Shown here piece after piece: positions 15,507 to 24,106 of a stretch of DNA of 64,000 bases. The position numbers and the translations under genes are program-made. The notes beneath the pieces are model-generated. The model ran no database searches and was not told the origin of the DNA. It saw only the letters and a program-made list of their open reading frames with translations. Positions within the stretch are counted from its first letter, which is position 1; every line of letters begins with the position of its first letter. Origin of the DNA: Lewinellaceae bacterium (GTDB taxonomy: Bacteria; Bacteroidota; Bacteroidia; Chitinophagales; Saprospiraceae); assembly GCA_020636195.1 (NCBI GenBank), contig JACJYH010000002.1, positions 1 through 64,000 of the forward strand, given 5' to 3'.

Positions 15507-18236
15507 ATGACATACGAAAATTTCACCATAAATGCACAAGAAGCCATATTGAAATCACAGCAATTGGCAGGATCACTAGGTCAACAAGGCGTTGACACGA
15601 TCCACCTTATACGTGGAATCATGGAAACAGACCCAAAATTGTCTGAGTTTTTACTCAATAAAATGGGTATTAATATCCCTATGCTCAAGCGTGACTTGAA
15701 TGTAGAGCTGGAAAAATATCCAAAGGTTGAAGGCGGAGACAAGCAATATCTTACCAATGATGCGAATAAGGCTTTGGCATCAGCTAAGAAAATGATGTTA
15801 GATTTTGGCGATGAATTTATCTCTTTGGAACTCATATTCATGGGAATATTATCCGGTAATGATAAAGCTTCTACCTTGCTCAAAAATCAAGGTGCTACTC
15901 TAGAAAAATTGAAAGCAGCTATTACAGAATTGAGAAAAGGGAGGAGCGTAACCGATCAAAATGCGGAAAATCAGTATAATTCTTTGAAGAAGTATGCTAT
16001 CGACCTCAATGAGCGTGCCGAAACGGGCAAACTTGATCCCATCATAGGTCGTGATGAAGAGATTAGAAGAATCTTGCATATTTTATCTAGGAGGAAAAAG
16101 AATAACCCAATCCTATTAGGAGATCCTGGCGTGGGTAAGACTGCCATCGTAGAAGGTTTGGCTTGGAGAATTGTCAAGCACGATGTGCCAGAAAACTTGA
16201 AAACCAAAAGGATCTTTGCATTAGATATGGCAGCATTGGTCGCAGGTGCCAAATATAAAGGGGAGTTTGAAGAACGACTCAAATCATTAATAAATGAAGT
16301 GGTCGGATCCGACGGAGAAGTGATCCTATTTATTGACGAGATACATACATTGATCGGAACCGGAGGTGGACAAGGCGCGATGGATGCTGCAAATATATTG
16401 AAACCAGCTTTGGCGCGTGGCGAACTTAGAACTATTGGAGCCACCACAATGGATGAATATCAAAAGTACTTTGAAGATGATAAAGCTTTGGTTAGGAGAT
16501 TTCAGACCGTCAATATTGATGAACCATCCGTTGAAGACACAATTTCCATTCTTAGAGGTATCCAAGATAAATATGAAGTGTACCATAAAATTGAAATTCT
16601 CGATGAAGCATTGATCGCAGCAGCTGAACTTTCCAATAGGTACATTTCAGAGCGCAAATTGCCTGACAAAGCTATAGACTTGATCGATGAAGCTGCTTCA
16701 AAATTGAGGTTGGAATTAGACTCGGTTCCTGAGGTCGTCGATGAATGGGATAGGAAAGTAAGACAATTGGAAATTGAAAAGGAACTCATCAAAAAAGAAA
16801 ATGATGAGAAAAAACTAAAGGTGATCAATGAACAAATTGCCAATGCAAAAGAAAAATTAGATTCCATAAAAGCTTCATGGCACTCTGAAAAAGAAATCGT
16901 TGATACCATTCAATCCATTAAAAAATCCATTGAAGGACTTGAATACGAAGCCCAAAAAGCTGAACGAGAATCTGATTTTGAGAAGGTGGCGCGAATTCGA
17001 TATGGGGAATTGAAGGAAAAGGAAGCTCAATTGGCTGTAGCCAATGAAAAACTTAATGCATTGCCGGAGAGCAGTCGCTTCACTAATGAAGTGGTTACTG
17101 CTGATGATATCGCAGATGTGGTGAGCAAATGGACAGGAATTCCGGTTTCAAAAATGATGAAGAGTGAAAAAGAAAAGTTGCTCCACCTAGAAGATGAAAT
17201 CGGTAAGCGGATCATAGGTCAGAAAGAGGCGGTTCAAGCCGTTTCTGATGCAGTTCGAAGAAGTCGTGCCGGTTTGCAGGACGAAAAGAAACCAATAGGT
17301 TCATTCATTTTTCTTGGCCCTACTGGTGTTGGTAAAACTGAATTGGCCAAAGCACTTGCGGAAGTACTCTTCGATGATGAGAACGCTATAACGCGAATCG
17401 ATATGAGTGAGTTTCAAGAAAAACATGCTGTTTCAAGATTGGTAGGCGCGCCTCCGGGATATGTAGGCTATGATGAAGGTGGGCAGCTGACGGAAGCAGT
17501 CAGAAGAAGGCCATATTCTATAGTTTTACTGGACGAGATTGAGAAGGCACATCCTGATACATTCAATATTTTATTGCAGGTACTGGATGATGGTAGATTG
17601 ACAGATAACAAAGGAAGGATCGCAAATTTTAAAAATACCATCATCATCATGACTTCCAATATGGGTTCGGAAACTATTTTGGAAAATTTTGAAGACTTGG
17701 ATGCAGTGGGTGACAAGCACAGGGCAGAAATCATAGAAACCACCAAGATAGAAGTCTTTGACATGCTTAAAGAGAATTTAAGGCCGGAATTTCTCAACAG
17801 AATAGATGAGAAGGTGATGTTTTTACCATTGACAAAGGATGAAATCAAGCAAATTGCAGGTCTGATGATCAAGAAACTCAAGAAGAATTTGGCAAAACAA
17901 GAGATAAATATAGAATTCGACCAAAGCGCCATGAATTTATTGGCGGATTTAGGTTATGATCCTCAATTTGGAGCACGTCCGATGGCTCGCGTCATCCAAA
18001 AAGACATCGTAAATGACTTAGCTAAGTTTCTATTGGGAGGTACGTTTGATGCAGGTGACACCATTTACGTTGGTACCGATGCTAAGGGATTTACATTCCA
18101 ATCTACAAAATCAGAGTCTAAAGATTCGCCGAAAGTGGAAACCAAGAATAACGATATTTCAAAGTTGAAAAAAGCCACCAATGACCTAAATAAAGCCATT
18201 AAGGATGTGAAAGATGAAGAAGATGATGAACAGTAA
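15507..18236 (+). CDS. clpB: ClpB disaggregase
   Basis: A 909-residue Hsp100 ATPase that, with DnaK, pulls proteins out of aggregates. In order: Clp-N double repeat (1-145); first AAA+ domain with RAETGKLDPIIGRDEEIRR, Walker A GDPGVGKT (205-212) and Walker B VILFIDEIH; a long coiled-coil middle domain (about 410-535), which distinguishes ClpB from ClpA/ClpX; second AAA+ domain with Walker A GPTGVGKT (604-611), pore loop PPGYVGYDEGG and Walker B IVLLDEIEKAHP; and a C-terminal domain. The final 40 residues are a charged Lys/Asp/Glu tail (SKSESKDSP to EEDDEQ), longer than the usual 860 residues. Monocistronic; divergent from pdhB. Confidence 0.95.
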   Translation: MTYENFTINAQEAILKSQQLAGSLGQQGVDTIHLIRGIMETDPKLSEFLLNKMGINIPMLKRDLNVELEKYPKVEGGDKQYLTNDANKALASAKKMMLDFGDEFISLELIFMGILSGNDKASTLLKNQGATLEKLKAAITELRKGRSVTDQNAENQYNSLKKYAIDLNERAETGKLDPIIGRDEEIRRILHILSRRKKNNPILLGDPGVGKTAIVEGLAWRIVKHDVPENLKTKRIFALDMAALVAGAKYKGEFEERLKSLINEVVGSDGEVILFIDEIHTLIGTGGGQGAMDAANILKPALARGELRTIGATTMDEYQKYFEDDKALVRRFQTVNIDEPSVEDTISILRGIQDKYEVYHKIEILDEALIAAAELSNRYISERKLPDKAIDLIDEAASKLRLELDSVPEVVDEWDRKVRQLEIEKELIKKENDEKKLKVINEQIANAKEKLDSIKASWHSEKEIVDTIQSIKKSIEGLEYEAQKAERESDFEKVARIRYGELKEKEAQLAVANEKLNALPESSRFTNEVVTADDIADVVSKWTGIPVSKMMKSEKEKLLHLEDEIGKRIIGQKEAVQAVSDAVRRSRAGLQDEKKPIGSFIFLGPTGVGKTELAKALAEVLFDDENAITRIDMSEFQEKHAVSRLVGAPPGYVGYDEGGQLTEAVRRRPYSIVLLDEIEKAHPDTFNILLQVLDDGRLTDNKGRIANFKNTIIIMTSNMGSETILENFEDLDAVGDKHRAEIIETTKIEVFDMLKENLRPEFLNRIDEKVMFLPLTKDEIKQIAGLMIKKLKKNLAKQEINIEFDQSAMNLLADLGYDPQFGARPMARVIQKDIVNDLAKFLLGGTFDAGDTIYVGTDAKGFTFQSTKSESKDSPKVETKNNDISKLKKATNDLNKAIKDVKDEEDDEQ

Positions 18237-18276
18237 CCTTGTAGTTTAAAGAAGATAAAGATGTTGTGAGAAGAAA

Positions 18277-18367
18277 GTGAGAGAACACACCGAGCCGCTC
18301 GACTTCCTACCCTTGCTGTATTTCTACCCTGGGGGAGTTCAGAAGGAGCTGGCCGTATGCCTCTCAC
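18277..18367 (-). ncRNA. ffs: Signal recognition particle RNA (small bacterial type)
   Basis: Read on the minus strand, a 91-nt hairpin closes with GTGAGAG (5') and CTCTCAC (3'). Its apex matches domain IV of SRP RNA: CAGG on the 5' side, a short stem GTA-GAAA-TAC with a GNRA-type tetraloop, and AGCA on the 3' side, then AAGGGTAGG. In E. coli the same positions are CAGG, TCC-GGAA-GGA, AGCA. The RNA binds Ffh and guides membrane proteins to the translocon. A well-formed promoter ends just upstream. No Alu domain is present. The minus-strand reading frame that overlaps it is not a gene. Confidence 0.85.
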
Positions 18368-18371
18368 CGCA

Positions 18372-18404
18372 CAAAGGTAAAACATTTATCGATTTGTATT
18401 GCAA
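18372..18404 (-). promoter_or_regulatory. SRP RNA promoter (TTG-N22-TACCTTTG)
   Basis: On the minus strand TTG (18404-18402), 22 bases, then TACCTTTG (18379-18372). The predicted start about 6-7 nt later falls at 18366-18367, the first base of the SRP stem. The agreement of box and stem supports both calls. Confidence 0.75.
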
Positions 18405-18680
18405 AAATGAACTGAATATCTTTGGAACTTTTAATTTGTATGTCAACGAAAGATAAAATTTATCCCAAAATCTTCATTATTAGATTTTAGGCATTCTAAG
18501 CTCGTGGACATTAGCACAAATTAAAAAACCCGGATTACGCAGTGGAAATTTTTTTGGAATAAATTTTTAATGCGTAATTTGGGAAAATGAATAAGGCTTT
18601 AAGAAAACCGCATCATTTAAAAGTCTAGATAGTAAATTTAAACTCCAGGACTATTTGTATGCAAATTGATTTTTTTTGGA
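18405..18680. other. Intergenic region with an imperfect inverted repeat
   Basis: No ORF. The arms CCCGGATTACGCA (18529-18541) and TGCGTAATTTGGG (18571-18583) pair over 13 bases with two G-T pairs around a 29-base AT-rich loop. It has no T-run and is not next to a gene end on the plus strand. It could be the remnant of a small mobile element or a structured leader; the sequence does not decide. Confidence 0.45.
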
Positions 18681-19463
18681 TTAGACTTTGGAAGTCTTGA
18701 CTCTTTCAAATTCTAATTTTGCAAGATCTTTATTTGATGTAAAAATTGTGTCAAGTATTTTTGTAACCGGAAGAGTGATATTCTGCATCAATACTGAAAT
18801 AGCACTTAGTGGTTCACCTTCTTTCCTTGACCTCGAATTTAATAATTTTCTAAAAATACCACATACATAGTAGCTTACTCCTATGTTGATGAATTTTTTA
18901 GATTTCAGGTCAAAACCGTGATTATTCATTAGTTTGGTGTAGTAGTCAACCGGTCGTCCCAAACATAGGTCGTCACCTTTTATTTGATTTTCAATTCTTT
19001 CAAACAAATAAATTTTATCTGAACTTACCCTGCAAATTTCACTTATCAAATTCTTTAGCATGACTTCATCAGTATTATGTTGAAGAACAGTTGCTGTAAA
19101 GACAATGTCAAATGACTTATCTTCAAAATTGAGTTTGGTTCCATTTGTTTTCACCACAGAAACATGATTTGGTACCTTGTTTTTTGCCAATGATATCATG
19201 TCTTCAGAAATGTCAACTCCCGTCAATTTTGCCGGATTTTTTTTGGATACTTCTATCAAATTGCCTCCCGGACCACATCCTATTTCTAAAAGAGTTTTAT
19301 TAGAGAAGTCTATGGAATGTAATAACGATAGGAATTTTTGGCGTTTATATCTGTAGTAGGGTTCATCATCACCTGCTATGACATTTTTACCATTTTCTCT
19401 TTTTTTAATGACTTTTGCGACTTCAGACCAATATTTTTCAGGGTGATAGGTACTATTATTCAT
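18681..19463 (-). CDS. Class I SAM-dependent methyltransferase
   Basis: 260 residues. The Rossmann methyltransferase core has motif I LLEIGCGPGGNLIEV (58-72), the acidic residue after beta 2 in LTGVDISEDMI, and motif IV DIVFTATVLQH. The N-terminal segment YHPEKYWSEVAKVI and the order of motifs fit the methyltransf_11 type (ubiquinone/menaquinone or small-molecule methylases), but no substrate signature is present. It is flanked by the SRP region and the rpn tail duplications and has no operon partner, so it may be accessory. AT content is high, as in the adjoining region. Confidence 0.85.
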   Translation of the reverse strand: MNNSTYHPEKYWSEVAKVIKKRENGKNVIAGDDEPYYRYKRQKFLSLLHSIDFSNKTLLEIGCGPGGNLIEVSKKNPAKLTGVDISEDMISLAKNKVPNHVSVVKTNGTKLNFEDKSFDIVFTATVLQHNTDEVMLKNLISEICRVSSDKIYLFERIENQIKGDDLCLGRPVDYYTKLMNNHGFDLKSKKFINIGVSYYVCGIFRKLLNSRSRKEGEPLSAISVLMQNITLPVTKILDTIFTSNKDLAKLEFERVKTSKV

Positions 19464-19653
19464 AATTTATTTTACAACTTTTGATTTAACTGCAATATTA
19501 TCTATTTAATGATAGGCCAATAACGTTGAATCGTTTTAAATTGTTGAGCTTACAAGGATTTTTATAGAATTTCTTTGGAGTTCCTTTTAAAATACATTTT
19601 TTGACCTGATGCAAGCAGTCTTTTTTTGTACTGGTAATTTTATTTTTGAAACC

Positions 19654-19692
19654 CTTTAATTTAAATTGTTTTGTAAGTGCTTATAAGTTTCA
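19654..19692. repeat. Decayed third copy of the rpn tail start region
   Basis: 39 bases that align without gaps to 20259-20297 (the stretch around the internal ATG of the rpn nuclease gene) with about 32 identities. Nearly all differences are C-to-T on the plus strand, and the ATG is changed to ATA. Homology extends beyond the ATG into upstream coding sequence, unlike the intact duplicate at 19743-19979. Confidence 0.5.
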
Positions 19693-19735
19693 TTTTCTTT
19701 TTAATGATAACTATGTAGATTTATACTTTAATGGA

Positions 19736-19979
19736 GATGGAATTAAAATTTTATATTATTTTTTAGTATTTCTAAAATAGTTTCTTCAGATAGCTTGGTA
19801 TATTTTTGAATCTGCCTAATGGAGATTTTATCGTTATAAAGTGCAAGCACCACTTCAGATTTACCTTCCAATCTACCTTCGGCTTTACCTTCGGCTTTAC
19901 CTTCCAATCTTCCTTCTGCTTTGCCTTCCAATCTACCTTCGGCTTTACCTTCAATTTTAATCGCTTCGTAAGTGCTCAT
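19736..19979 (-). repeat. Duplicate of the rpn C-terminal tail (copy B)
   Basis: Almost identical to 20031-20286. Homology starts seven bases past the stop codon and ends at the ATG plus one base, so the duplicated unit is the small ORF itself. Copy B lacks one 12-bp unit relative to copy A. Both contain a run of 12-bp units (GKAE/GRLE codons, plus-strand CCTTCCAATCTA and CCTTCGGCTTTA types), a likely source of length change without frameshift. Confidence 0.85.
19743..19979 (-). CDS. Stand-alone rpn C-terminal tail protein (RpnS-like)
   Basis: 78 residues: start MSTYEAIKIE, then GKAEGRLE repeats (about 10-40), then a helix-turn-helix-like end (SIRQIQKYTKLSEETILEIL). It matches residues 246-327 of the adjacent nuclease except for one missing 4-residue unit and a few substitutions (S for A, R for G). 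It has no nuclease domain. In the E. coli Rpn system a short C-terminal protein made from an internal start inhibits the full-length nuclease; by analogy this ORF could be an immunity or antitoxin copy, which is inference. It could equally be a non-functional duplication. It lies 58 bases downstream of the nuclease stop. Confidence 0.55.
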   Translation of the reverse strand: MSTYEAIKIEGKAEGRLEGKAEGRLEGKAEGKAEGRLEGKSEVVLALYNDKISIRQIQKYTKLSEETILEILKNNIKF

Positions 19980-20030
19980 AGGAATTTTTACTTTTAGGAT
20001 AGATCCAAGGCTGAATACACTTTATTATGG

Positions 20031-20286
20031 GATGGAATTAAAATTTTATATTATTTTTTAGTATTTCTAAAATAGTTTCTTCAGATAGCTTGGTATATTT
20101 TTGAATTTGCCCAATGGAGATTTTATCGTTATAAAGTGCAAGCACCACTTCAGCTTTACCTTCCAATCTTCCTTCAGCTTTACCTTCCACTCTTCCTTCG
20201 GCTTTGCCTTCCAATCTACCTTCGGCTTTACCTTCCAATCTACCTTCAGCTTTGCCTTCAATTTTAATCGCTTCGTAAGTGCTCAT
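20031..20286 (-). repeat. Tail unit of the rpn gene (copy A, source of duplicate)
   Basis: The 3' end of the rpn nuclease gene plus seven bases; partner of the 19736-19979 repeat. It contains eight or nine alternating 12-bp units. Confidence 0.85.
20038..20286 (-). other. Possible internal start producing a short RpnS-type protein
   Basis: In-frame ATG at codon 246 of the nuclease gene would give an 82-residue tail protein. The bases before it (AATACGAAACTT) are A-rich, which suits Bacteroidota translation starts. The same ATG is exactly the start of the downstream duplicate, which is the main reason to consider it used. Confidence 0.35.
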
Positions 20287-21021
20287 AAGTTTCGTATTTA
20301 TTGGTTTGGGAAGTGATTTGATAATGGTTTTTATCTCCTCCTTTGGTGTATCGGTATTTGTAAGTTTATAAACAAAAATTCCAATGACAAAGTTCCAATC
20401 ATTGTCATCCAAGTGCTTTAGGGACAATATTTTGGCTACTTTTTCTAGAAAATCGCCGATGTCTTGCCTCGGATCATGACCTGAAAGTGCTATATACAAC
20501 ATCGTGTCTGTAATATCTTCCAGTTGCTGGTAAGACAAAGAATTGATAGCTAAATATATAAAGTCAAATGATGGTATGTACTGCATCACCGATACAGGAT
20601 ATCCTTCAAATAAATCCCCAATACTTGGGATAATCCACTTTTTCTTTCCCTGGTAATAAATAAATGGGATGATGGGTACTATTTTCTGTTTGCTTTTGGA
20701 CTCTTTGACCCATTGATTGAAGATGTAGTTGCCAATCTGTATGAGTACATGTTTGTCCGGATAGGCTTTATGTTCAAAAAGTAGGGAAACTATGAGATCT
20801 TTATTGCTATTTTTTACTTTAAATTGGAATAGTAGGTCTGAAAAAAACTCTTTAAATTCTTCTTGTATAAAACTCCCGTCGACGTAGGTCATGGAATTAA
20901 AATCAATGACATCTTTGAGTGCATCAGGTAAAAACTCTGAAAAATAAGCCTTAGCAATCTCAGGATTTGAGAATGTGTCTTTGACAATTTTGTCGTGTTT
21001 ATTCGGTAATCGACGTTTCAT
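20038..21021 (-). CDS. Rpn-family PD-(D/E)xK nuclease / putative transposase
   Basis: 327 residues. The N-terminal domain (about 1-110) has the Rpn/PDDEXK_2 pattern: HDKIVKDTFSNPEIAKAYF, acidic Asp62 in SDLLFQFKV, and Glu83-x-Lys85 in LLFEHKAYPD, followed by QIGNYI. A middle helical region includes KIVPIIPFIYYQGK and LYIALSGHDP. From Met246 the tail has GKAEGRLE repeats and an HTH-like end. Family members are DNA endonucleases first described as recombination-promoting and later as antiphage toxins. The catalytic residues are intact. Two further copies of the tail lie downstream. No transposase ends or target duplications were found around it. Confidence 0.85.
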   Translation of the reverse strand: MKRRLPNKHDKIVKDTFSNPEIAKAYFSEFLPDALKDVIDFNSMTYVDGSFIQEEFKEFFSDLLFQFKVKNSNKDLIVSLLFEHKAYPDKHVLIQIGNYIFNQWVKESKSKQKIVPIIPFIYYQGKKKWIIPSIGDLFEGYPVSVMQYIPSFDFIYLAINSLSYQQLEDITDTMLYIALSGHDPRQDIGDFLEKVAKILSLKHLDDNDWNFVIGIFVYKLTNTDTPKEEIKTIIKSLPKPINTKLMSTYEAIKIEGKAEGRLEGKAEGRLEGKAEGRVEGKAEGRLEGKAEVVLALYNDKISIGQIQKYTKLSEETILEILKNNIKF

Positions 21022-21066
21022 AGTGTAAATATAAAATTGTACTTCAAATCATTTTACTAATTCAAT

Positions 21067-22167
21067 TTAATTCACAACAAAACCTGCCCATTTTTTCATA
21101 TAATCGATGAATTTATGACTCAAACCTGCATTTTGCAGATGGGATTCTGTATAAGGAGGTTTGTTTGGTTGGAAGTGTTCATTTTCAGCAAGTTTTGGCC
21201 AATTAGGAATACCGATTCCGGCTTTTCCCAATGCAACCATGTCTGCACCTTCATAAAGTGCATTTTCAGCATCTTCTATTGTCCAAATTTCTCCGGCGAC
21301 CATGATCGGAATTTTGCATTTTTCTCTGAAAAATTGAATGACAGTTTTATTTGACAATGGATATTTTTCGGGTGTTTTTTTTGCATCCCATGTAGAAATA
21401 TGTAGGTAGTCAATACTTTGCTCTTCCAATAATTCTGCTAAAACCAAACTGTCATCAAAATCGATGCCTTTGAAAGTGTATTTATCTTCCGGTGAAATTC
21501 TCACACCTATGACAAAGTTTTCCTGAGAGATTGCTTGGATTTTGTTTATGATGGTCGTTAAAATCTTAGCTCTATTTTTTAGACTTCCACCCCAACCATC
21601 TTGTCTTTGGTTAGTTTCGGTACTCAAAAATTGATGCAGTAAATATCCGTGTGCTGCGTGGAGTTCTATACCATCACATCCTGCTTTGATGGCTCTCTGT
21701 GCAGCATTTACGAAATCATCTATGACCTGATCAATGTCGTACTCGGAACCTTCCTTCACGGCGATAGATTTGTCACCGGCTTTGTATAGATGTTTCGAAG
21801 CACTCCACGGCGACTGACCTGTTAAATATTCGGGAGATCTTGCCCCACCATGATACAGTTGCATAATCAATATAGCATTATGTTCATGTATATTTCTTGC
21901 CAAAGTCTTTAAACCGTCAATGTGAACATCGCTGAAAATCCCCAATTGTCCCGGCCATCCTTGACCGGTTTTTGAGACATGTGATGCACAAGAGATGATA
22001 GTGCCAAAACCACCTTCAGCCCTCATCTTTAACCAATGCAATTCATCTTCACCCAAGGTGCCATCTTCATGACTTTGGCCATTTGTCAGTGGAGCAAGCG
22101 CTACTCTATTTTTAATGTTTACCAATCCATTTTTCAGGGTAATTGGTTGTAAATAGGAAGAAGACAT
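21067..22167 (-). CDS. NADH:flavin oxidoreductase (Old Yellow Enzyme family)
   Basis: 366 residues forming an FMN-binding TIM barrel. Visible are the N-terminal KNRVALAPLTNGQS, the active-site region IELHAAHGYLLHQFLS followed by TNQRQDGWGGSLKNR, and the phosphate-binding end (IMVAGEIWTIEDAENAL, ADMVALGKAGI). Such enzymes reduce activated C=C bonds or related substrates with NAD(P)H; the true substrate cannot be read. The gene begins 10 bases after the stop of the transporter gene upstream on the same strand, so the two are probably co-transcribed. Confidence 0.92.
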   Translation of the reverse strand: MSSSYLQPITLKNGLVNIKNRVALAPLTNGQSHEDGTLGEDELHWLKMRAEGGFGTIISCASHVSKTGQGWPGQLGIFSDVHIDGLKTLARNIHEHNAILIMQLYHGGARSPEYLTGQSPWSASKHLYKAGDKSIAVKEGSEYDIDQVIDDFVNAAQRAIKAGCDGIELHAAHGYLLHQFLSTETNQRQDGWGGSLKNRAKILTTIINKIQAISQENFVIGVRISPEDKYTFKGIDFDDSLVLAELLEEQSIDYLHISTWDAKKTPEKYPLSNKTVIQFFREKCKIPIMVAGEIWTIEDAENALYEGADMVALGKAGIGIPNWPKLAENEHFQPNKPPYTESHLQNAGLSHKFIDYMKKWAGFVVN

Positions 22168-22177
22168 GATGTGAATT

Positions 22178-23869
22178 TTAGAAAAATAAAATAATCAATA
22201 TTTGAGCTACAAAAATACGTGCTATTGTGACCAATGGATAGATGGTCGCATATGCTTGTGTTGGGACATCAGATTTTAGGTAAGATTGTGAAAAGGTGAG
22301 GGCAGCAGGATCAGTATAGGTTCCTGCCATCAATCCAACTAACTGCATATAGTTGATTTTTAATACTTTATATCCGATGAATACAAGAAGTATTATAGGA
22401 ATAAAAGTGATAAAAGAGCCATACAATAACCAGAGCCATCCACTATTTTCAATAAAATTGTCATAAAAATGCGCACCTGCTTTGATACCGACAGCGGTGA
22501 AAAACAATGCTATTCCAAGTTCTTTCATAAAGTAAATAGCGCCATTGTTGATGTAAGAATGAATTATTCCTAAACCACCGTATTTTGAAATCAATAATGC
22601 TGCGATCAATGGGCCAGCTGCAAAACCCAATTTTATCGGAACAGGCAGAGAGGGAATAACGATGGGAATTGAGCCAATGATAATTCCTACTAGAAGACCA
22701 CCAAACAAAGAAATAAAATCTGGCTCTAGTAATTTCTTCTCTGAATTTCCGATGAGTTTTTCCACATCTTCAATATCTTCCTTATTCCCAACAATTCTGA
22801 GCATGTCACCGTAAAATAGTCTCAAGGAAGGGTGTGCCAAAAGCTCCATCCCCGATCGATATACTCGTGTCACCTTAAGGCCATATTTATTGAAAAGATC
22901 GAGTTCAGATAATGTTTTATTGGCGGCAGACTTCTTTGATACATAGATAAATTTTGAAATCAAATCATGATCTTTCTCTATCAAAAGGTCAGTAGATTCC
23001 TTGCCGGCTAAATTGATAAATTTTTTAACAAATGCAGGTTTTCCTACAATCATGACAACATCTCTTTCGTATAGGCGTACATCAAGAGAAGGCGTAAATA
23101 CTTCATTGCTGCCACTGTGCTTTACCCTTGTAATTAGAACATCTTGTAAATCATTTTCCTTAAGGATTTTAAAGATACTTTTTCCATAAAAATCGGGATT
23201 ATAGATCCTACATTTCTTTCTTATCACTATATCTTCGGCGTCTTGGTCTTGGTAATGGAGCTTATTGAGTTCTTCTTGAACATTTATCTTCAACCACTTT
23301 TTACTCACAATAATTGACAAAATAACACCAAATACACCAAGTGGATAGGTGATGGCGTAAGCTGTAGCCGGATTTAAAAATGTTTTTTCAGGTGATGCGT
23401 TACTGATTTCATGCAATGTGGATGTTGCAGCACCTAAACCTGGAGTATTGGTTACTGCTCCAGACATCAATCCCACTGCATTGTCAATACTCAAATGCGC
23501 AACCTTATACAAAATTACTGTGACAATTCCACCCAAAATCACAGCACTTACGCTCAGCAAGTTGAACTTCAGACCTTCCTTCTTGAAAGATGAAAAAAAT
23601 GAAGGTCCAACCTGAATTCCAATGGCATACACAAACATCAATAGGCCAAAATCCCGTAAAAAATTTGATATGTTTGGTTCTATCGAATAACCAATATGAC
23701 CTAAATACAACCCAACAAACATGACAGCTGAAGTACCAAGAGCCACTTTGCCTACCTTAATCCTACCTATCAATACTCCCAATCCTATGGTGATGAAGAT
23801 CGCAATTAATGACTGTGTAGCGTCAGAACCGGATGATGGCGCAAAAAGTGTTTTAAACCAATCAAACAT
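22178..23869 (-). CDS. YidE/AspT-type (AAEX) putative transporter with two RCK_C domains
   Basis: 563 residues. Two hydrophobic halves (about 18-185 and 390-563, five to six helices each) carry the duplication motif in the form GLMSGAVTNTPGLGAAT and GLMAGTYTDPAALTFSQ. Between them lie two TrkA-C (RCK_C) regulatory domains (about 210-290 and 300-385, e.g. VRLYERDVVMIVG and LRLFYGDMLRIVG). The family includes the aspartate:alanine antiporter; most members are uncharacterised anion or amino-acid transporters. The start at 23869 is supported by a TACCTTTG box 20 bases upstream. Likely co-transcribed with the OYE gene. Confidence 0.9.
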   Translation of the reverse strand: MFDWFKTLFAPSSGSDATQSLIAIFITIGLGVLIGRIKVGKVALGTSAVMFVGLYLGHIGYSIEPNISNFLRDFGLLMFVYAIGIQVGPSFFSSFKKEGLKFNLLSVSAVILGGIVTVILYKVAHLSIDNAVGLMSGAVTNTPGLGAATSTLHEISNASPEKTFLNPATAYAITYPLGVFGVILSIIVSKKWLKINVQEELNKLHYQDQDAEDIVIRKKCRIYNPDFYGKSIFKILKENDLQDVLITRVKHSGSNEVFTPSLDVRLYERDVVMIVGKPAFVKKFINLAGKESTDLLIEKDHDLISKFIYVSKKSAANKTLSELDLFNKYGLKVTRVYRSGMELLAHPSLRLFYGDMLRIVGNKEDIEDVEKLIGNSEKKLLEPDFISLFGGLLVGIIIGSIPIVIPSLPVPIKLGFAAGPLIAALLISKYGGLGIIHSYINNGAIYFMKELGIALFFTAVGIKAGAHFYDNFIENSGWLWLLYGSFITFIPIILLVFIGYKVLKINYMQLVGLMAGTYTDPAALTFSQSYLKSDVPTQAYATIYPLVTIARIFVAQILIILFF

Positions 23870-23889
23870 GATGATAAAGTTTTAAACCG

Positions 23890-23897
23890 CAAAGGTA
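23890..23897 (-). promoter_or_regulatory. -7 box (TACCTTTG on minus strand) for the transporter-OYE operon
   Basis: Plus-strand CAAAGGTA reads as the perfect common -7 box, 20 bases before the ATG at 23869. The same GCAAAGGTAC context is seen before pdhB. Confidence 0.6.
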
Positions 23898-24106
23898 CAT
23901 AGTATCCCAAAGAAATAACCTTATCTTGTTGTGTCAAAATTTGTAATGTAATGTCAATGGAGAAAAACCAATTTCTCTAAATTACACATCAGTAATGATG
24001 TCCTTTTGACTACTTTCACATGAAAAGTTATTCCTGATTACAATTACAAAATGTAAATAATCTTACCCTTTCTTTGAAATGAGTTTCTATAATTTCAACT
24101 GAAACT

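Noticed and set aside
18065..18385. 106-codon minus-strand ORF overlapping the end of clpB
   Set aside because: It covers the SRP RNA and the antisense of clpB, and its composition is that of a shadow frame.
18529..18583. Intrinsic terminator
   Set aside because: The loop is 29 bases long and there is no T-run on either side.
19860..20270. CRISPR-like regular repeats
   Set aside because: The units are 12 bp with no unique spacers and keep the reading frame of the rpn tail; no cas genes nearby.
19806..20316. Two plus-strand ORFs (19806-19997 and 20101-20316) rich in Phe-Thr-Phe-Gln repeats
   Set aside because: They are the antisense reading of the 12-bp GKAE/GRLE repeat units in the rpn tails; their repeats follow from the other strand and they have no start signals of their own.
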